A DNA stretch of 64,000 nucleotides, from positions 13,338-77,337 of the forward strand of contig DATAWQ010000082.1 of assembly GCA_036267135.1 (NCBI GenBank). Direction: 5' to 3'. This stretch comes from PALSA-505 sp036267135. Lineage in GTDB: Bacteria; Actinomycetota; Actinomycetes; Streptosporangiales; Streptosporangiaceae. A program made the translations under genes and the position numbers. The stretch's first letter is position 1; each line of letters begins with the position of its first letter. The notes beneath the pieces were generated by a model that was not told where the DNA came from, did no database searches, and saw only the letters and a program-made list of their open reading frames with translations. Positions 18,235 to 27,306 of this stretch are shown here, piece after piece.

Positions 18235-18841
18235 TCAGCGTCCTGATCGCCGACGACCAGGACCTGATCCGCAAGGGCCTGCGGATGCTGGTGGAAGCCG
18301 AGCCAGACCTCGCCGTGGCTGGCGAGGCCGGCGACGGCAGCCAGGCCCTGGCCCAGGCCCGCCGCCTAGACCCGGACGTCATCTTGATGGATGTCCGCAT
18401 GCCTGGCCTTGACGGGATCCAGGCCACCGCTCAGCTCGCCCAGGGCGGCAGCAGGGCCAAGATCCTCATACTGACCACCTTCAACCTCGACGAGTACGTC
18501 TACCACGCCATGAAAGCCGGAGCTAGCGGCTTCCTGCTCAAGGACGTCACCCGGGAGCAGTTGACCGGCGCCATCGCCGCGGCCCGGCCCCCGGCGCCCC
18601 GGCCGACAGCCCGGCGGGCGGCCTGAGCGAGCGGGAACGCGAGGTAGTGAGGCTCATCGCGACCGGGCTGTCGAACGCCGAGATCGCGGCCAGGCTCTAC
18701 CTCAGCGAGGCCACAGTCAAGAGCCACATCACCCGCATCCTGGCCAGGCTCGGCCTGCGCGACCGGGTGCAAATCGCCGTCCACGCCTACGAACACGGCA
18801 TCGTCCGGCCCGGCCACTCAGCCCAGGGACCCATCGGCTAG
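18231..18841 (+). pseudogene. Decayed NarL-type response regulator (deletion plus frameshift)
   Basis: The receiver is intact from ATG 18231 (IADDQ, Asp in VILMDVRMPG, ILTTF, LLKD) and the start overlaps the kinase remnant by 4 bp. After AAARPPAPRPTARRAA the frame stops at 18626. The LuxR helix-turn-helix (LSEREREVVRLIATGLSNAEIAARL, then EATVKSHITRILARL) continues in another frame to 18841. The linker present in intact family members is missing, so a deletion accompanies the shift. The protein would lack DNA binding unless there is recoding. Confidence 0.8.
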
Positions 18842-19001
18842 GCAGGTGGGGTGTCGGGCTGGGTGAGGGTGGAATGGATGAGGTCGGCGTCGACTGGGGG
18901 GTCGTCATGGGCTCGGCATTCTGTGGAGTTCGCAGCTACTCCAGGTTACGCGGCGATTATGGCGTGTGCTGAGGGTAGTCAGGGGTATTGGCCCGGGTGG
19001 A

Positions 19002-20213
19002 TCAGCCCGGGGATCCATCGGCCAGCACCAGGGCCAGCAAGTCGGGGGCCACGATGTTCTGGTAGAACCAGACGCCGTCGATCGCGCCATCGAAGGCGGG
19101 CTCCCCGCCGGTGCCGGGCCCACGAGGGCGGCGAGTGCCCAGACCCAGGCCGTAGACGTGCGGCAGCACCGCACCGGTGCCTGTCCGCAATCGCCCGTTC
19201 CCGTCCCACCAGCTTCCGGCGTCCCCGCCGAGCAGCCCGGTCACGGCCGGGCCGTATCCGGTCGCGGCCACCACAGCTGGGTCGTCGCGGGTCACGCCGG
19301 CGAACCAGTCCCAGCCCGCGGGCACGCGCACCAGCCGGGCCCGTGGCTCCGCGCCCCGGCGTATCCGCTGGTAGACGGCGGCCGCGTCGGAGCGCAGGCC
19401 ACCAAAGCGATGGACCATCCCGGTCGCCGGGCAGATCTGGTCGCCGCGGACCGCCGCGCCGTCCGCGCGGGCGGCGGCCGCGTCCGGGTAGGTCACCAGC
19501 ACCGGGCTGCGGTGCGCGATGGTGATCGCGCCGGGCGCCCAGCGGACCGGGGACCGCAGCAGCAGGCCGGCCACGGCGAACGCGCTGTGCGAGCCGCCGA
19601 CCACGGTGACCCTGGGCCCCGCGGCGCGGCCCCGCCTCGGCGCCTCGCGCAGCCGCGAGATCAGTTCCCGGTAGCCGGGCCGCCGGAGCACCTGCTCGCT
19701 GTGCAGGACCAGTCGCCCCTCCACCGGCAAACCCGGCGGCGTCCACGGCCGCCCGCCGAGAGCCAGCACGGCCCGGTGCGCCTGCACCGGGGGCCGCCCG
19801 GCCAGCCGCAGCGTCACCCCGCCGTCGGCGGCGCGCAGCCCCGTCACCCGTGCCGGGCTGAGCACCACAGCTCTGGGGTGGGCGCGCACGCGGTCGAGCA
19901 CCCGCCGCCCGGCGGCGGCGAGCAGCGCGGCGGCGGTCCGCAGCGGCACGGGCTCGTCGTGGTCGCAGCGGGCGATCAGCCCGTTCGCCGGGTCGCGGCC
20001 GAGCACCGGGGCGGCGCACTCGGCGAAGACGCGGGCCCTGGTGTCGGACCGCACCAGGTAACCGCCGAGCCGGCCCGCGCCGAACCCGTCGGCCGGGCCC
20101 GCGTGGATCACGGTGAGCCCGTCGTCGAGCAGTGCGTCCAGGGCGCCGGTCCTGGCCGCCGCCAGCAGCAGCGCGGCCCCGGCCGGGCCACCCCCGACGA
20201 GCGCGGTCGTCAT
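19002..20213 (-). CDS. FAD/NAD(P)-binding flavoprotein (oxidoreductase or monooxygenase-like)
   Basis: This 403-residue protein has an N-terminal Rossmann motif (TALVGGGPAGAALLL) and a second one around residues 200-215 (VTVVGGSHSAFAVAGLLL), the two-nucleotide layout of FAD-NAD(P) proteins and lysine/ornithine monooxygenase relatives. LALGGRPWTPPG marks the end of the FAD fold. The substrate is unknown. Its start is 4 bp from the stop of the upstream toroid gene (20218), so they form a minus-strand operon. The pair sits between WecB- and WecG-like genes and may modify the glycan or a lipid carrier (inference). Confidence 0.82.
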   Translation of the reverse strand: MTTALVGGGPAGAALLLAAARTGALDALLDDGLTVIHAGPADGFGAGRLGGYLVRSDTRARVFAECAAPVLGRDPANGLIARCDHDEPVPLRTAAALLAAAGRRVLDRVRAHPRAVVLSPARVTGLRAADGGVTLRLAGRPPVQAHRAVLALGGRPWTPPGLPVEGRLVLHSEQVLRRPGYRELISRLREAPRRGRAAGPRVTVVGGSHSAFAVAGLLLRSPVRWAPGAITIAHRSPVLVTYPDAAAARADGAAVRGDQICPATGMVHRFGGLRSDAAAVYQRIRRGAEPRARLVRVPAGWDWFAGVTRDDPAVVAATGYGPAVTGLLGGDAGSWWDGNGRLRTGTGAVLPHVYGLGLGTRRPRGPGTGGEPAFDGAIDGVWFYQNIVAPDLLALVLADGSPG

Positions 20214-20217
20214 CGGG

Positions 20218-21243
20218 TCACACGATCCGGGCCGCGTCGGCGGCGGAAGGATCAGCGTGCCAGGCGAGCGCCTGGGCGGCGAAGATCGTGGCCCAGGCGT
20301 TCAGGTCACCGCTGCCCGGCTCGTAACGCAGCCCCCGCGGTGGCGCCCACAGCCCGGCCAGGAACCCCCGCGCGCGGGCCGCGGGCCCGGCGAACCTGTC
20401 GGGGCCGGTCAAGGTCCAGATCCGCAGGGCCTGGGCGGTGGCGTCCGCCCGCGGCGGCCCGCTGGCCGCGTGGCCGTCGTGCCAGGCCAGCAGGCTCCCG
20501 TCGGGCTGTTGCGCCGAGGCCAGCCAGGCCGCCCCGGCCTCCGCCTGCCGCAGGTGCCCCGTTCGGCCGGCCGCGGCGCACATCAGCAGCCCTTCCACGG
20601 CGTAGCAGTGGCCGTGCGCGTAGGTCATCGGCGATGCCGCGTGGATGCGGAACCTCCCGTCGTCCTCCTGGACGTCGAGCGCCGCGCCGGCGCAGGCGGA
20701 TATCGCGTCGTCGAGCCCGGGCAGCGGCCCGAGCGCCCGGCCGGTGTCGAGCAGTGCGCCGCACACCTTCGCCTGATGTGCCCCGAACGCCATCGACCAG
20801 CGGGTGTCCGCCGCCGGGCGGCCAGGGCGGCCAGGGCGGCCTGGGTCGTGCTGGCCCGCGGTGGGGTCGGCGCGGCCGGCCGCGGTGATGAGCACCGACG
20901 CCCAGCCGTGCGCCACCCGGCCGGCCACGCCACCGCCGCCCTCTGCGTCGGCCCGCATCTGCGCGAGCAGGCCGGCCAGGGCCATGGCGGTGTCGAAGGT
21001 GTAGCCCTGCGCTCCCCGGTGCACCGCCCCGCCCGCCTCGCCGTCGCGCAGCAGCGCGCGGCGCAGGCCTTGCCGCCGGTCCGCGGCCGCCTCAGCGAGG
21101 CTGAGCAGGCGCAGCAGCAGGCCGCTGATCTCGGGGTAGGCGTATCCGCGGTGGTCGGGATTCCACCAGCTCAGGCAGTGCCCGTCAGGGGCGCCGAGAT
21201 CAGCGGACGCGAGCCACCGCACCAGATCACGCGCGCTGACCAA
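20218..21243 (-). CDS. Alpha/alpha-toroid protein of unknown function
   Basis: A helical protein of about 341 residues. Repeated helix-hairpin segments such as YTFDTAMALAGLLAQM, MTYAHGHCYAVEGLLMC and ADATAQALRIWTL resemble the alpha/alpha-toroids of glycan-active enzymes. No catalytic motif is recognised. The frame extends to a GTG at 21327. I prefer TTG 21243: it has GGGGAGG about 5 bases upstream, and a promoter-like pair lies just before it. The longer version would place that promoter inside the gene. There is no signal peptide. It is operonic with the flavoprotein and divergent from the WecG-like gene. Confidence 0.72.
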   Translation of the reverse strand: MVSARDLVRWLASADLGAPDGHCLSWWNPDHRGYAYPEISGLLLRLLSLAEAAADRRQGLRRALLRDGEAGGAVHRGAQGYTFDTAMALAGLLAQMRADAEGGGGVAGRVAHGWASVLITAAGRADPTAGQHDPGRPGRPGRPAADTRWSMAFGAHQAKVCGALLDTGRALGPLPGLDDAISACAGAALDVQEDDGRFRIHAASPMTYAHGHCYAVEGLLMCAAAGRTGHLRQAEAGAAWLASAQQPDGSLLAWHDGHAASGPPRADATAQALRIWTLTGPDRFAGPAARARGFLAGLWAPPRGLRYEPGSGDLNAWATIFAAQALAWHADPSAADAARIV

Positions 21244-21264
21244 CCCGCCTCCCCGTACTAGCCA

Positions 21265-21294
21265 GGTATACCGAAAACTGGACGTGTCTCGTAA
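21265..21294 (-). promoter_or_regulatory. Promoter candidate for the toroid/flavoprotein operon
   Basis: On the minus strand, TTACGA (21294-21289) and TATACC (21270-21265) are 18 bases apart. Transcription would begin near 21258, just before the GGGGAGG ribosome site of the TTG start at 21243. Confidence 0.5.
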
Positions 21295-21397
21295 CACTGG
21301 GTGCGGGGCAGGGTAATAGTCTGTCACTGAGCAGTATGACGGCTTTGCGGGGGCGCGCCGTGAACTTCACGGAGGGCGCGGTAACGGAGGAGCGGCC

Positions 21398-22195
21398 GTG
21401 GACGGGGCAGGCTGGCCGCAGGCGCGGATCGGTGCGGTCACCATCGACGTGCTGGCGCCTGGTGAGGTGCTTGGCATGATCGGGGACACGCTGGCCGGCC
21501 GGTGGCCGCCGACCGTGCTGGCCTCCGCCAACCTCGACCACGTTCACCACTTCGCCCGGACCACGGCGGAGCTGCCGACGGGAGTCGTGGACGGAATCCG
21601 GTGGCTCACCCTGCTCGACGGCAGGCCCGTGGTGAACGCGGTCGGCCGCCGGGCGGGCGGCCCCCGCCCCCCGGCCGTGGCCGGCTGCGAGCTGATCGGC
21701 CCCGTGCTGGACCTCGCCGCCGCTCGCGGCGCCCGGGTGGGGCTGGTGGGCGGCGGCGACCACACCCGCGCGTACTGGCGGGACGAGCTGCCCCGGCGCC
21801 GGCCGGGCCTGGCCATGGCCGGTGTCTGGCCGGTGCGGTGGGCGGACCTCGACCGGCCAGGTGGTGGCGCCGCGCTCGCCGCGGCCGTGGCGGCGGCCGA
21901 GCCGGACATCCTCGCGGTCAGCCTGGGCAAGCCCCGGCAGGAGCTGTGGCTGCGCGACCACATGGCGGGCACCCGGGCGAAGGTGGCGCTGCCGGTCGGC
22001 TCGGCCGTCGACTACGTGGCGGGCACGTCCACGCGCCCGCCGTCCTGGTCTACCAGGATCGGGGCCGAGTGGCTGGTGCGGCTGGCCCGCGAGCCGCGCC
22101 GGCTGGGGCGCAGGTACCTGGCCCAGGGACCGGCCGCGCTGCTCGCGGTCCGTCGTGACCTCCGCATGGTCACCCCGGATCAGCTTCCCCGATAG
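21398..22195 (+). CDS. WecG/TagA/CpsF-family glycosyltransferase
   Basis: The protein has 265 residues. It shows the TagA/WecG order: ASANLDHVHHF, then VVDGIRWLTLLDGRPVVNAVGRR (donor/acceptor pocket with the catalytic-type Asp). It continues with ARVGLVGGGDHTRA, PDILAVSLGKPRQELWLRDH and ALPVGSAVDYVAGTSTRPPSW. These enzymes transfer ManNAc or ManNAcA from UDP to a lipid-linked GlcNAc. The motifs are somewhat divergent. GTG 21398 has GGAGG 8 bases upstream. The UDP-ManNAc donor would come from the WecB-like gene at 16182. Confidence 0.85.
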   Translation: MDGAGWPQARIGAVTIDVLAPGEVLGMIGDTLAGRWPPTVLASANLDHVHHFARTTAELPTGVVDGIRWLTLLDGRPVVNAVGRRAGGPRPPAVAGCELIGPVLDLAAARGARVGLVGGGDHTRAYWRDELPRRRPGLAMAGVWPVRWADLDRPGGGAALAAAVAAAEPDILAVSLGKPRQELWLRDHMAGTRAKVALPVGSAVDYVAGTSTRPPSWSTRIGAEWLVRLAREPRRLGRRYLAQGPAALLAVRRDLRMVTPDQLPR

Positions 22196-22236
22196 CCTGG
22201 CCACCGCCACAGCAGCCTGCGGGAAGGAGCACGCCC

Positions 22237-23415
22237 ATGCCGAGCGAGCAGCAGCCGAGCGAGCAGTACGAGCCGCAGCCGTCCGATCGGTTCTCGTTCG
22301 GGATCTGGACCGTCGGCTGGCAGGCGATCGACGTGTTCGGGCCGGCTGCCAGGCCGCCGATGCCGGCCGAGCGCGCGGTCCGCAAGCTGGCCGAGATCGG
22401 CGCGTACGGCGTGAACTTCCACGACAACGACGTCTTCGACTTCGCGGCCACGGAGGCCGAGCGCGACGAGCGGATCGGCGCCTTCAAGGCGGCGCTGGCG
22501 GAGACCGGCCTGGTGGTCACCACGGCGACCACGAACCTGTTCTCCCACCCGGTGTTCAGGGACGGCGCGTTCACCGCCAACGACCGGGACGTGCGCCGGT
22601 TCGCGCTCGCCAAGGTGATGCGCAACCTGGACCTGGCCGCCGAGCTCGGCGCGCGGACCTACGTCTGCTGGGGCGGCAGGGAAGGCGCCGAGTCGGGCGC
22701 GGCCAAGGACGTGCGCACCGCGCTCGACCGCTACCGCGAGGCCTTCGACGTGCTGGCCGCCTACGTGACCGACCAGGGTTACGGGATCAGGTTCGCGATC
22801 GAGCCCAAGCCGAACGAGCCACGCGGCGACATCCTGCTGCCCACCCTCGGGCATGCGCTCGCGTTCATCTCCGAACTCGAGCGTCCCGGACTGTTCGGCC
22901 TGAACCCGGAGATCGGCCACGAGGAAATGGCCGGGCTCAACTACGCGCACGGCATCGCCCAGGCCATGTGGCACGGCAAGCTGTTCCACATCGACCTGAA
23001 CGGCCAGAACGGGCCGCGCTACGACCAGGATCTGCGGTTCGGCGCGGGCAACGCCCGCGGTGCCTTCTGGGTGCTGGACACGCTGGAGGCCGGCGGATAC
23101 GACGGCCCGGTGCACTTCGACTACAAGCCGCCGCGCACCGAGGACGACGAGGGCGTGTGGGAATCGGCCCGGGCCTGCATGCGCAACTACCTGATCCTGC
23201 GGGAGAAGGTCCGCGCCTTCCGCGCCGACCCCGAGGTGGCCGCCGCGCTGGCCGCCACCGGGGCCGCCGGGCTGGCCACGCCCACCCTGGCCGACGGTGA
23301 ATCCTGGCGCGACCTGCGGGGCTTCACCGTCGACGCCGATGCCATCGGGGCCAGGGGCCTGGCCTACGAGCGCCTCGACCAGCTCGCGCTCGAGCATTTG
23401 TACGGCGTCAGGTAA
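22237..23415 (+). CDS. xylA: Xylose isomerase
   Basis: This 392-residue TIM-barrel enzyme converts D-xylose to D-xylulose and uses two divalent metals. Catalytic motifs are VNFHDNDVFDF (His/Asp pair), YVCWGGREGAE, IEPKPNEPRGD (metal-1 Glu), GLNPEIGHEEM, LFHIDLNGQ and VHFDYKPPRTEDD. The length and the C-terminal YERLDQLALEHL are typical of actinomycete XylA. ATG 22237 follows GAAGGAG. It lies 41 bp downstream of the glycosyltransferase on the same strand, so it may share its transcript. No XylR-type regulator is beside it. Confidence 0.96.
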   Translation: MPSEQQPSEQYEPQPSDRFSFGIWTVGWQAIDVFGPAARPPMPAERAVRKLAEIGAYGVNFHDNDVFDFAATEAERDERIGAFKAALAETGLVVTTATTNLFSHPVFRDGAFTANDRDVRRFALAKVMRNLDLAAELGARTYVCWGGREGAESGAAKDVRTALDRYREAFDVLAAYVTDQGYGIRFAIEPKPNEPRGDILLPTLGHALAFISELERPGLFGLNPEIGHEEMAGLNYAHGIAQAMWHGKLFHIDLNGQNGPRYDQDLRFGAGNARGAFWVLDTLEAGGYDGPVHFDYKPPRTEDDEGVWESARACMRNYLILREKVRAFRADPEVAAALAATGAAGLATPTLADGESWRDLRGFTVDADAIGARGLAYERLDQLALEHLYGVR

Positions 23416-23528
23416 CGCACGGGCTGAACCCTTCGCCCCGGACATCCGTAGTAGCAGTGTCGAGCTTGTCGCGCTTGGGCCAGCGCGGCCGGGCTACTCC
23501 ACGGTGTCATCCGACGAAGGGGAACCGC

Positions 23529-24683
23529 ATGCGTCACCGACCATCACTGCGCCCTAAATCACTCATCGTGTCTATGTCGGCGGCCGGGCTCGTGGCCGCC
23601 GGCGGCCTGGTTGCCGCCACCGGCCCGGCGCTGGCCACGTCGGCCCCGACGAACAACTTCACCCAGACCAACCTGGTCGCCAGCAACTCTTCGTTCGGCG
23701 CCAAACTGGTGGACAAGAACCTGAAGAACGCCTGGGGCCTGGCGGCGGGGCCGAACGAGCCCATCTGGGTGTCCGACAACAACTCGGGCAGGGCCACCGT
23801 CTACTCCGGCGGCGTGAAGGGCAGCGCGGTGACGCTGGACCTGACCGTGCCCATGCCCGGCGGCAACCCCACCGGCCAGGTGTTCAACGGCGACGCCAGC
23901 GCGTTCCCCGTGGGCGGTGCATCCGGCAGCGCGGCGGCTTTCATCGTCGACAGCGACTCGATTGGCAAGACTCAGTCCCCGGGTGAGATCGCCGCCTGGA
24001 ACGGCGGCGCGAAGTTCACCGTCGAGGACAGCCCCACCGGCGGTCCCGGCGGCATGACCCCGGCCAACGCGGTGTTCAAGGGCCTGGCCCTGGCCACCAC
24101 GCCCACGGCGGGCCCGGAGCTGTTCGCCGCGGACGTGGCCAACGCCAAGGTGGACATCTTCAACAGCATGTTCGCCCCGGTCTCAGCGCCGAGCGAGTTC
24201 AAGGACTCGAAGATCCCGTCCAACTACGCCCCGTTCAACATCCAACTGCTCGGCGGCAAGCTCTACGTCACCTACGGCAAGCAGAACGCGTCCAAGACCG
24301 ACGTGGTGATTGGCGCCGGGCTCGGCTACGTGGACGTGTTCAGCGTCAACGGCAAGCTGCTGCACCACCTGGTCTCGGCCGGGGCGAGCAGCCCGCTGAA
24401 CGCGCCGTGGGGTCTGGACATCGCGCCCAAGGGATTCGGCCCGTTCGCCGGTGACCTGCTGGTGGGCAACCTGGGGAACGGCTGGATCAACGCGTTCAAC
24501 CCGACCACGGGTGCCTTCGCCGGCACACTGAATGACTCCACCGGCTACCCGATCACGATCAGCGGGCTGTGGGGCCTGCGGACCGGCAGTTCCGCGTTCG
24601 GCGGCGCGTCGTCTGTGGTGTTCAGCGCCGGCCCGGGTGGCTACGCCAACGGCGTGCTCGGAATCCTCACCCCGGCTAAGTAA
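23529..24683 (+). CDS. Secreted TIGR03118-type beta-propeller-like protein
   Basis: The protein has 384 residues. The signal peptide is about residues 1-37 (basic start, SAAGLVAAGGLVAATG core, ALATS cleavage). The mature part opens FTQTNLVASNSSFGAKLVDKNLKNAWGLA and has PIWVSDNNSGRATVY, then ending segments such as PWGLDIAPKGFGPFAGDLLVGNLGNG. This is the TIGR03118 family, whose role is unknown; the repeats suggest a propeller. ATG 23529 follows GAAGGGG. It is followed by a strong terminator. Confidence 0.87.
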   Translation: MRHRPSLRPKSLIVSMSAAGLVAAGGLVAATGPALATSAPTNNFTQTNLVASNSSFGAKLVDKNLKNAWGLAAGPNEPIWVSDNNSGRATVYSGGVKGSAVTLDLTVPMPGGNPTGQVFNGDASAFPVGGASGSAAAFIVDSDSIGKTQSPGEIAAWNGGAKFTVEDSPTGGPGGMTPANAVFKGLALATTPTAGPELFAADVANAKVDIFNSMFAPVSAPSEFKDSKIPSNYAPFNIQLLGGKLYVTYGKQNASKTDVVIGAGLGYVDVFSVNGKLLHHLVSAGASSPLNAPWGLDIAPKGFGPFAGDLLVGNLGNGWINAFNPTTGAFAGTLNDSTGYPITISGLWGLRTGSSAFGGASSVVFSAGPGGYANGVLGILTPAK

Positions 24684-24707
24684 GCCCAGCCAGTCCACGT
24701 GATAACC

Positions 24708-24743
24708 AGCCGGGGCCGACTTCACACCGGATCGGCCCCGGCT
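24708..24743. terminator. Bidirectional terminator hairpin
   Basis: A perfect 12-base stem (AGCCGGGGCCGA with TCGGCCCCGGCT) and 12-base loop lies between two convergent secreted-protein genes, immediately before the minus-strand gene's stop at 24751. Confidence 0.85.
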
Positions 24744-24750
24744 GCCCGCC

Positions 24751-25959
24751 TCAGGGGGAGATCGCGATCGCGGTGGGGGCCCGCCCGACCTTGATCGCCG
24801 TTCCCGGCTTGTTGGTGGCGGTCGCGACCGGGGTTACCGAGCATGGCTCGGTCCCGGGCTGGAACTGGTCGTTGACGATGTAGGCGGTGGCCCCGGACGG
24901 CGTGATCGCCACGTTGGCCAGCAGCCCGCTTATCTTGATCTTCTTGGTGATCGCGTCCGTGGCGGTGCTGAACACGGTCACCGTGCCCGAGCCCGCCACC
25001 GCGTAGGCGGTCTTCCCGTTCGGGGTGATGGCGAGAGCGACTGGATCCGAACCGACCGTGATCGGCTTACCCAGCTTGCTGGTGGCGATGTCGATCGGGA
25101 ACACTTTGCTGGAGTTGCCGTCCACCACGTAGGCGGTCTTGCCGTTCGGAGTGATCACGATGTGATCGGGCACGGACTCGATCGTCGGCTTGCCGAACGC
25201 GATTGCCTGGCCCGCCTTGTTGGTGGCGGTGTCGATCGGCGTCACCGACTGGGAGAACTCATTGACCACGTAGGCGGTCTTGCCGTTCGGCGTGATCGCG
25301 ATGGGCGCGGGACCCTTTCCCACGCTGATCTGCGCACCGGCCTTGTTGGTGGCGGTGTCGATCGGCCGCACCGTGTCGGACGCGAACCCGGTCACGTAGG
25401 CGGTCTTGCCGTTCGGCGTGATCGCGACGTCCGTCGGCCACAGCCAGCCAGGAATCGGCTTGAGCGCGGTGTTGGTGGCGAGGTCGATCGGGGTCACCGA
25501 CGTTCCGGAGCCGTTGCCGCCGTCGGCCACGTAGGCGGTCTTGCCGTTGGGCGTGATCGCGATCGCAGCCGGGTCCTTGCCCACTTTGATCGCGGTACCA
25601 GGCTGGTTGGTGGCCGTGTCGATCGGCGTGACCGTGTTCGCGGGCTTGATCTGTTCGCACGTCGGGCACGGATACCTGCCGCTGACCACGTAGGCGGTCT
25701 TGCCGTTCGGTGTGATCGCGATGGCGTTTGGGCCCCGGCCGACCTTGATCGCCGGGCCCGCCTTGTTGGTGGCGGTGTTGATAGGTGTCACCGTGTTACC
25801 CGAGATGGTCGTGCCGGTGTTGAGCACGTAAGCGGTGCCCGGGCTGGCCGCTGGGCCCGGCCTGACCGTGGCGCCCGCCGTTGTTCCGGCCGACGCCGTG
25901 CCCGCCACCGCCACCGCCACCGCGGCTGCCGTGAGAACGCGCGTGAATAATGCTCCCAT
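24751..25959 (-). CDS. Secreted YVTN-type beta-propeller protein
   Basis: The protein has 402 residues. A signal peptide (about 1-24, TAAAVAVAVAGTASA) is followed by eight or nine propeller units of 40-45 residues. Each repeats the pattern AIAITPNGKTAYVV...VTPIDTATNKAG.AIKVG. No enzyme motif is present; such proteins are binding scaffolds at the cell surface. ATG 25959 has GGGGG about 8 bases upstream. The repeats are nearly identical at DNA level (see the repeat entry). Confidence 0.9.
   Translation of the reverse strand: MGALFTRVLTAAAVAVAVAGTASAGTTAGATVRPGPAASPGTAYVLNTGTTISGNTVTPINTATNKAGPAIKVGRGPNAIAITPNGKTAYVVSGRYPCPTCEQIKPANTVTPIDTATNQPGTAIKVGKDPAAIAITPNGKTAYVADGGNGSGTSVTPIDLATNTALKPIPGWLWPTDVAITPNGKTAYVTGFASDTVRPIDTATNKAGAQISVGKGPAPIAITPNGKTAYVVNEFSQSVTPIDTATNKAGQAIAFGKPTIESVPDHIVITPNGKTAYVVDGNSSKVFPIDIATSKLGKPITVGSDPVALAITPNGKTAYAVAGSGTVTVFSTATDAITKKIKISGLLANVAITPSGATAYIVNDQFQPGTEPCSVTPVATATNKPGTAIKVGRAPTAIAISP
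24980..25770. repeat. Coding repeats of the YVTN propeller
   Basis: The sequence GTAGGCGGTCTTGCCGTTCG, followed by GGCGTGATCGCG, recurs with few changes about eight times at irregular 110-150 base spacing. Each copy encodes the ITPNGKTAYV strand. Such repeats can recombine to change blade number. Confidence 0.8.
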
Positions 25960-26067
25960 CGCAAATCCCCCTTGCCAGATCTGCTGCGGCCGGTCCTGGC
26001 GATTCGTCCGCACGGACCGTCTGCCGCACCCGTCACTCCCAGCCTGTCAGCTAGCCGGGGCGCCGCG

Positions 26068-27306
26068 CTAGAACCGGCCGTCCTGCCAGGTCAGCATCAG
26101 CCGGGTGTGCGGCTTGACGATCACCGTCGAGCCCGGGACATCGGGCAGCGCCGTCCCCTCCGGGTACACGGCGATCCGCAGGTCCGCCAGGGACGGCCGC
26201 CCCGCGGCCTGCCAGGCACGGATGTGGCTCGTGAGCCGTTCGGCGAACTGAAATCCTTCACTTCCGTATGGACGGGCGCCCGCCTCGAACGCCGCTCCGG
26301 CGTCGGCCCGGGGGGCACCCACCGGCCCGACGGTGGCGCAGCCGTGCGCGCCGGCCAGCAGGATCCGGCTGCCGCGCCGGGAAGCCGGCCGGGTGGCGCC
26401 GGGGTCGGGCGGGGGATCGGTCACTCGGCCGATGCCGGTGGGCTCGCGGGTGGCCAGCCACGGCGCGACCCCGGCGTACAGATCCCGGCCGGTGACCTGG
26501 ACGCCAGTGCCGATGGTCTGTCCGGGCTGGGTGAGCAGTCCGGCCAGGTCGTCGGCGCCGGGCGGCCGGGAGGTGTCCTCCACCAGCAGCCCGGTAGGCC
26601 CGCCGAGCCTGGTCACCGTTTCCGGCCCGGCGAAGGCGCCGCGCAGCCGCATGAACCCGCACGGCAGGATCGACACGCTGGCCAGGTGGTCACCCGCGGG
26701 CTCGAACGCGACCGAGTACTGCAGGGCGCCGCGCAGGGCCAGCGGCAGCACCAGCCGGCCGCCGGGGGCGAGCTGGCCGGTCCAGGCCGGCGCGATGTCC
26801 CAGGCGCCCACGGTCGCGATGATCCGGTCGTAGGGCGCGTCCGGCGGCCAGCCGAGCCCGCCGTCCCCGCACACCACACTGACCTGGCCGAACCCGCAGG
26901 CCGCCAGGTGCTCGCGAGCGCTGGTGGCCAAGTCGTCGTCGATATCCACCGTGGTGATCAGGCCCGCGTCGCCGGTCAGGCAGGCCAGGCAGGCCGCGTT
27001 GTACCCGGTGCCCGCGCCGATCTCGAGCACCCGCTGGCCCGGCCGCACGTCGAGTTGCTCGAGCATCAGCGCCATGATCGCTGGCTGCGAGGACGAGCTG
27101 ATCGGGCGGCCTTCGGCGTCCAGCTTGGTCGGCACCGCGTCGTCGGCGTAGGCCTGGTCGAGATCGATGTCCGGCAGGAACACGTGCCGGGGAACCCGGT
27201 TCAGCGCCGCCGCGACCCGGTCGTCGTGCAAGGCGCCGCTAGCCTGCAGTGCGGCCACCAGTCGTCGACGGCGTTCATCGGGCCCGTTAAAGGGGAGATC
27301 CGTCAT
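26068..27306 (-). CDS. Protein-L-isoaspartate O-methyltransferase-like enzyme with C-terminal extension
   Basis: The protein has 412 residues. Residues 1-210 are PIMT-like: RVPRHVFLPD, then SSSSQPAIMALMLEQLDV, the SAM motif VLEIGAGTGYNAACLA, VVCGDGGLGW, and YDRIIATVGAWDIAPAW. The C-terminal 200 residues form an extra domain, as in actinobacterial fused PIMT-like methyltransferases, some of which modify peptides. Repair of isoaspartyl residues or peptide modification are both possible; I see no precursor peptide nearby. The start overlaps the ParA-like stop by 4 bp (27303-27306), so it is the last gene of a three-gene operon. Confidence 0.87.
   Translation of the reverse strand: MTDLPFNGPDERRRRLVAALQASGALHDDRVAAALNRVPRHVFLPDIDLDQAYADDAVPTKLDAEGRPISSSSQPAIMALMLEQLDVRPGQRVLEIGAGTGYNAACLACLTGDAGLITTVDIDDDLATSAREHLAACGFGQVSVVCGDGGLGWPPDAPYDRIIATVGAWDIAPAWTGQLAPGGRLVLPLALRGALQYSVAFEPAGDHLASVSILPCGFMRLRGAFAGPETVTRLGGPTGLLVEDTSRPPGADDLAGLLTQPGQTIGTGVQVTGRDLYAGVAPWLATREPTGIGRVTDPPPDPGATRPASRRGSRILLAGAHGCATVGPVGAPRADAGAAFEAGARPYGSEGFQFAERLTSHIRAWQAAGRPSLADLRIAVYPEGTALPDVPGSTVIVKPHTRLMLTWQDGRF

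Noticed and set aside
24980..25770. Regularly recurring sequence resembling a CRISPR-like array
   Set aside because: The repeats are in frame, encode propeller strands, and are irregularly spaced without unique short spacers; no cas gene is near.
26068..27306. Reading the PIMT-like gene as part of a RiPP cluster
   Set aside because: No short precursor peptide or other maturation enzyme was seen nearby.
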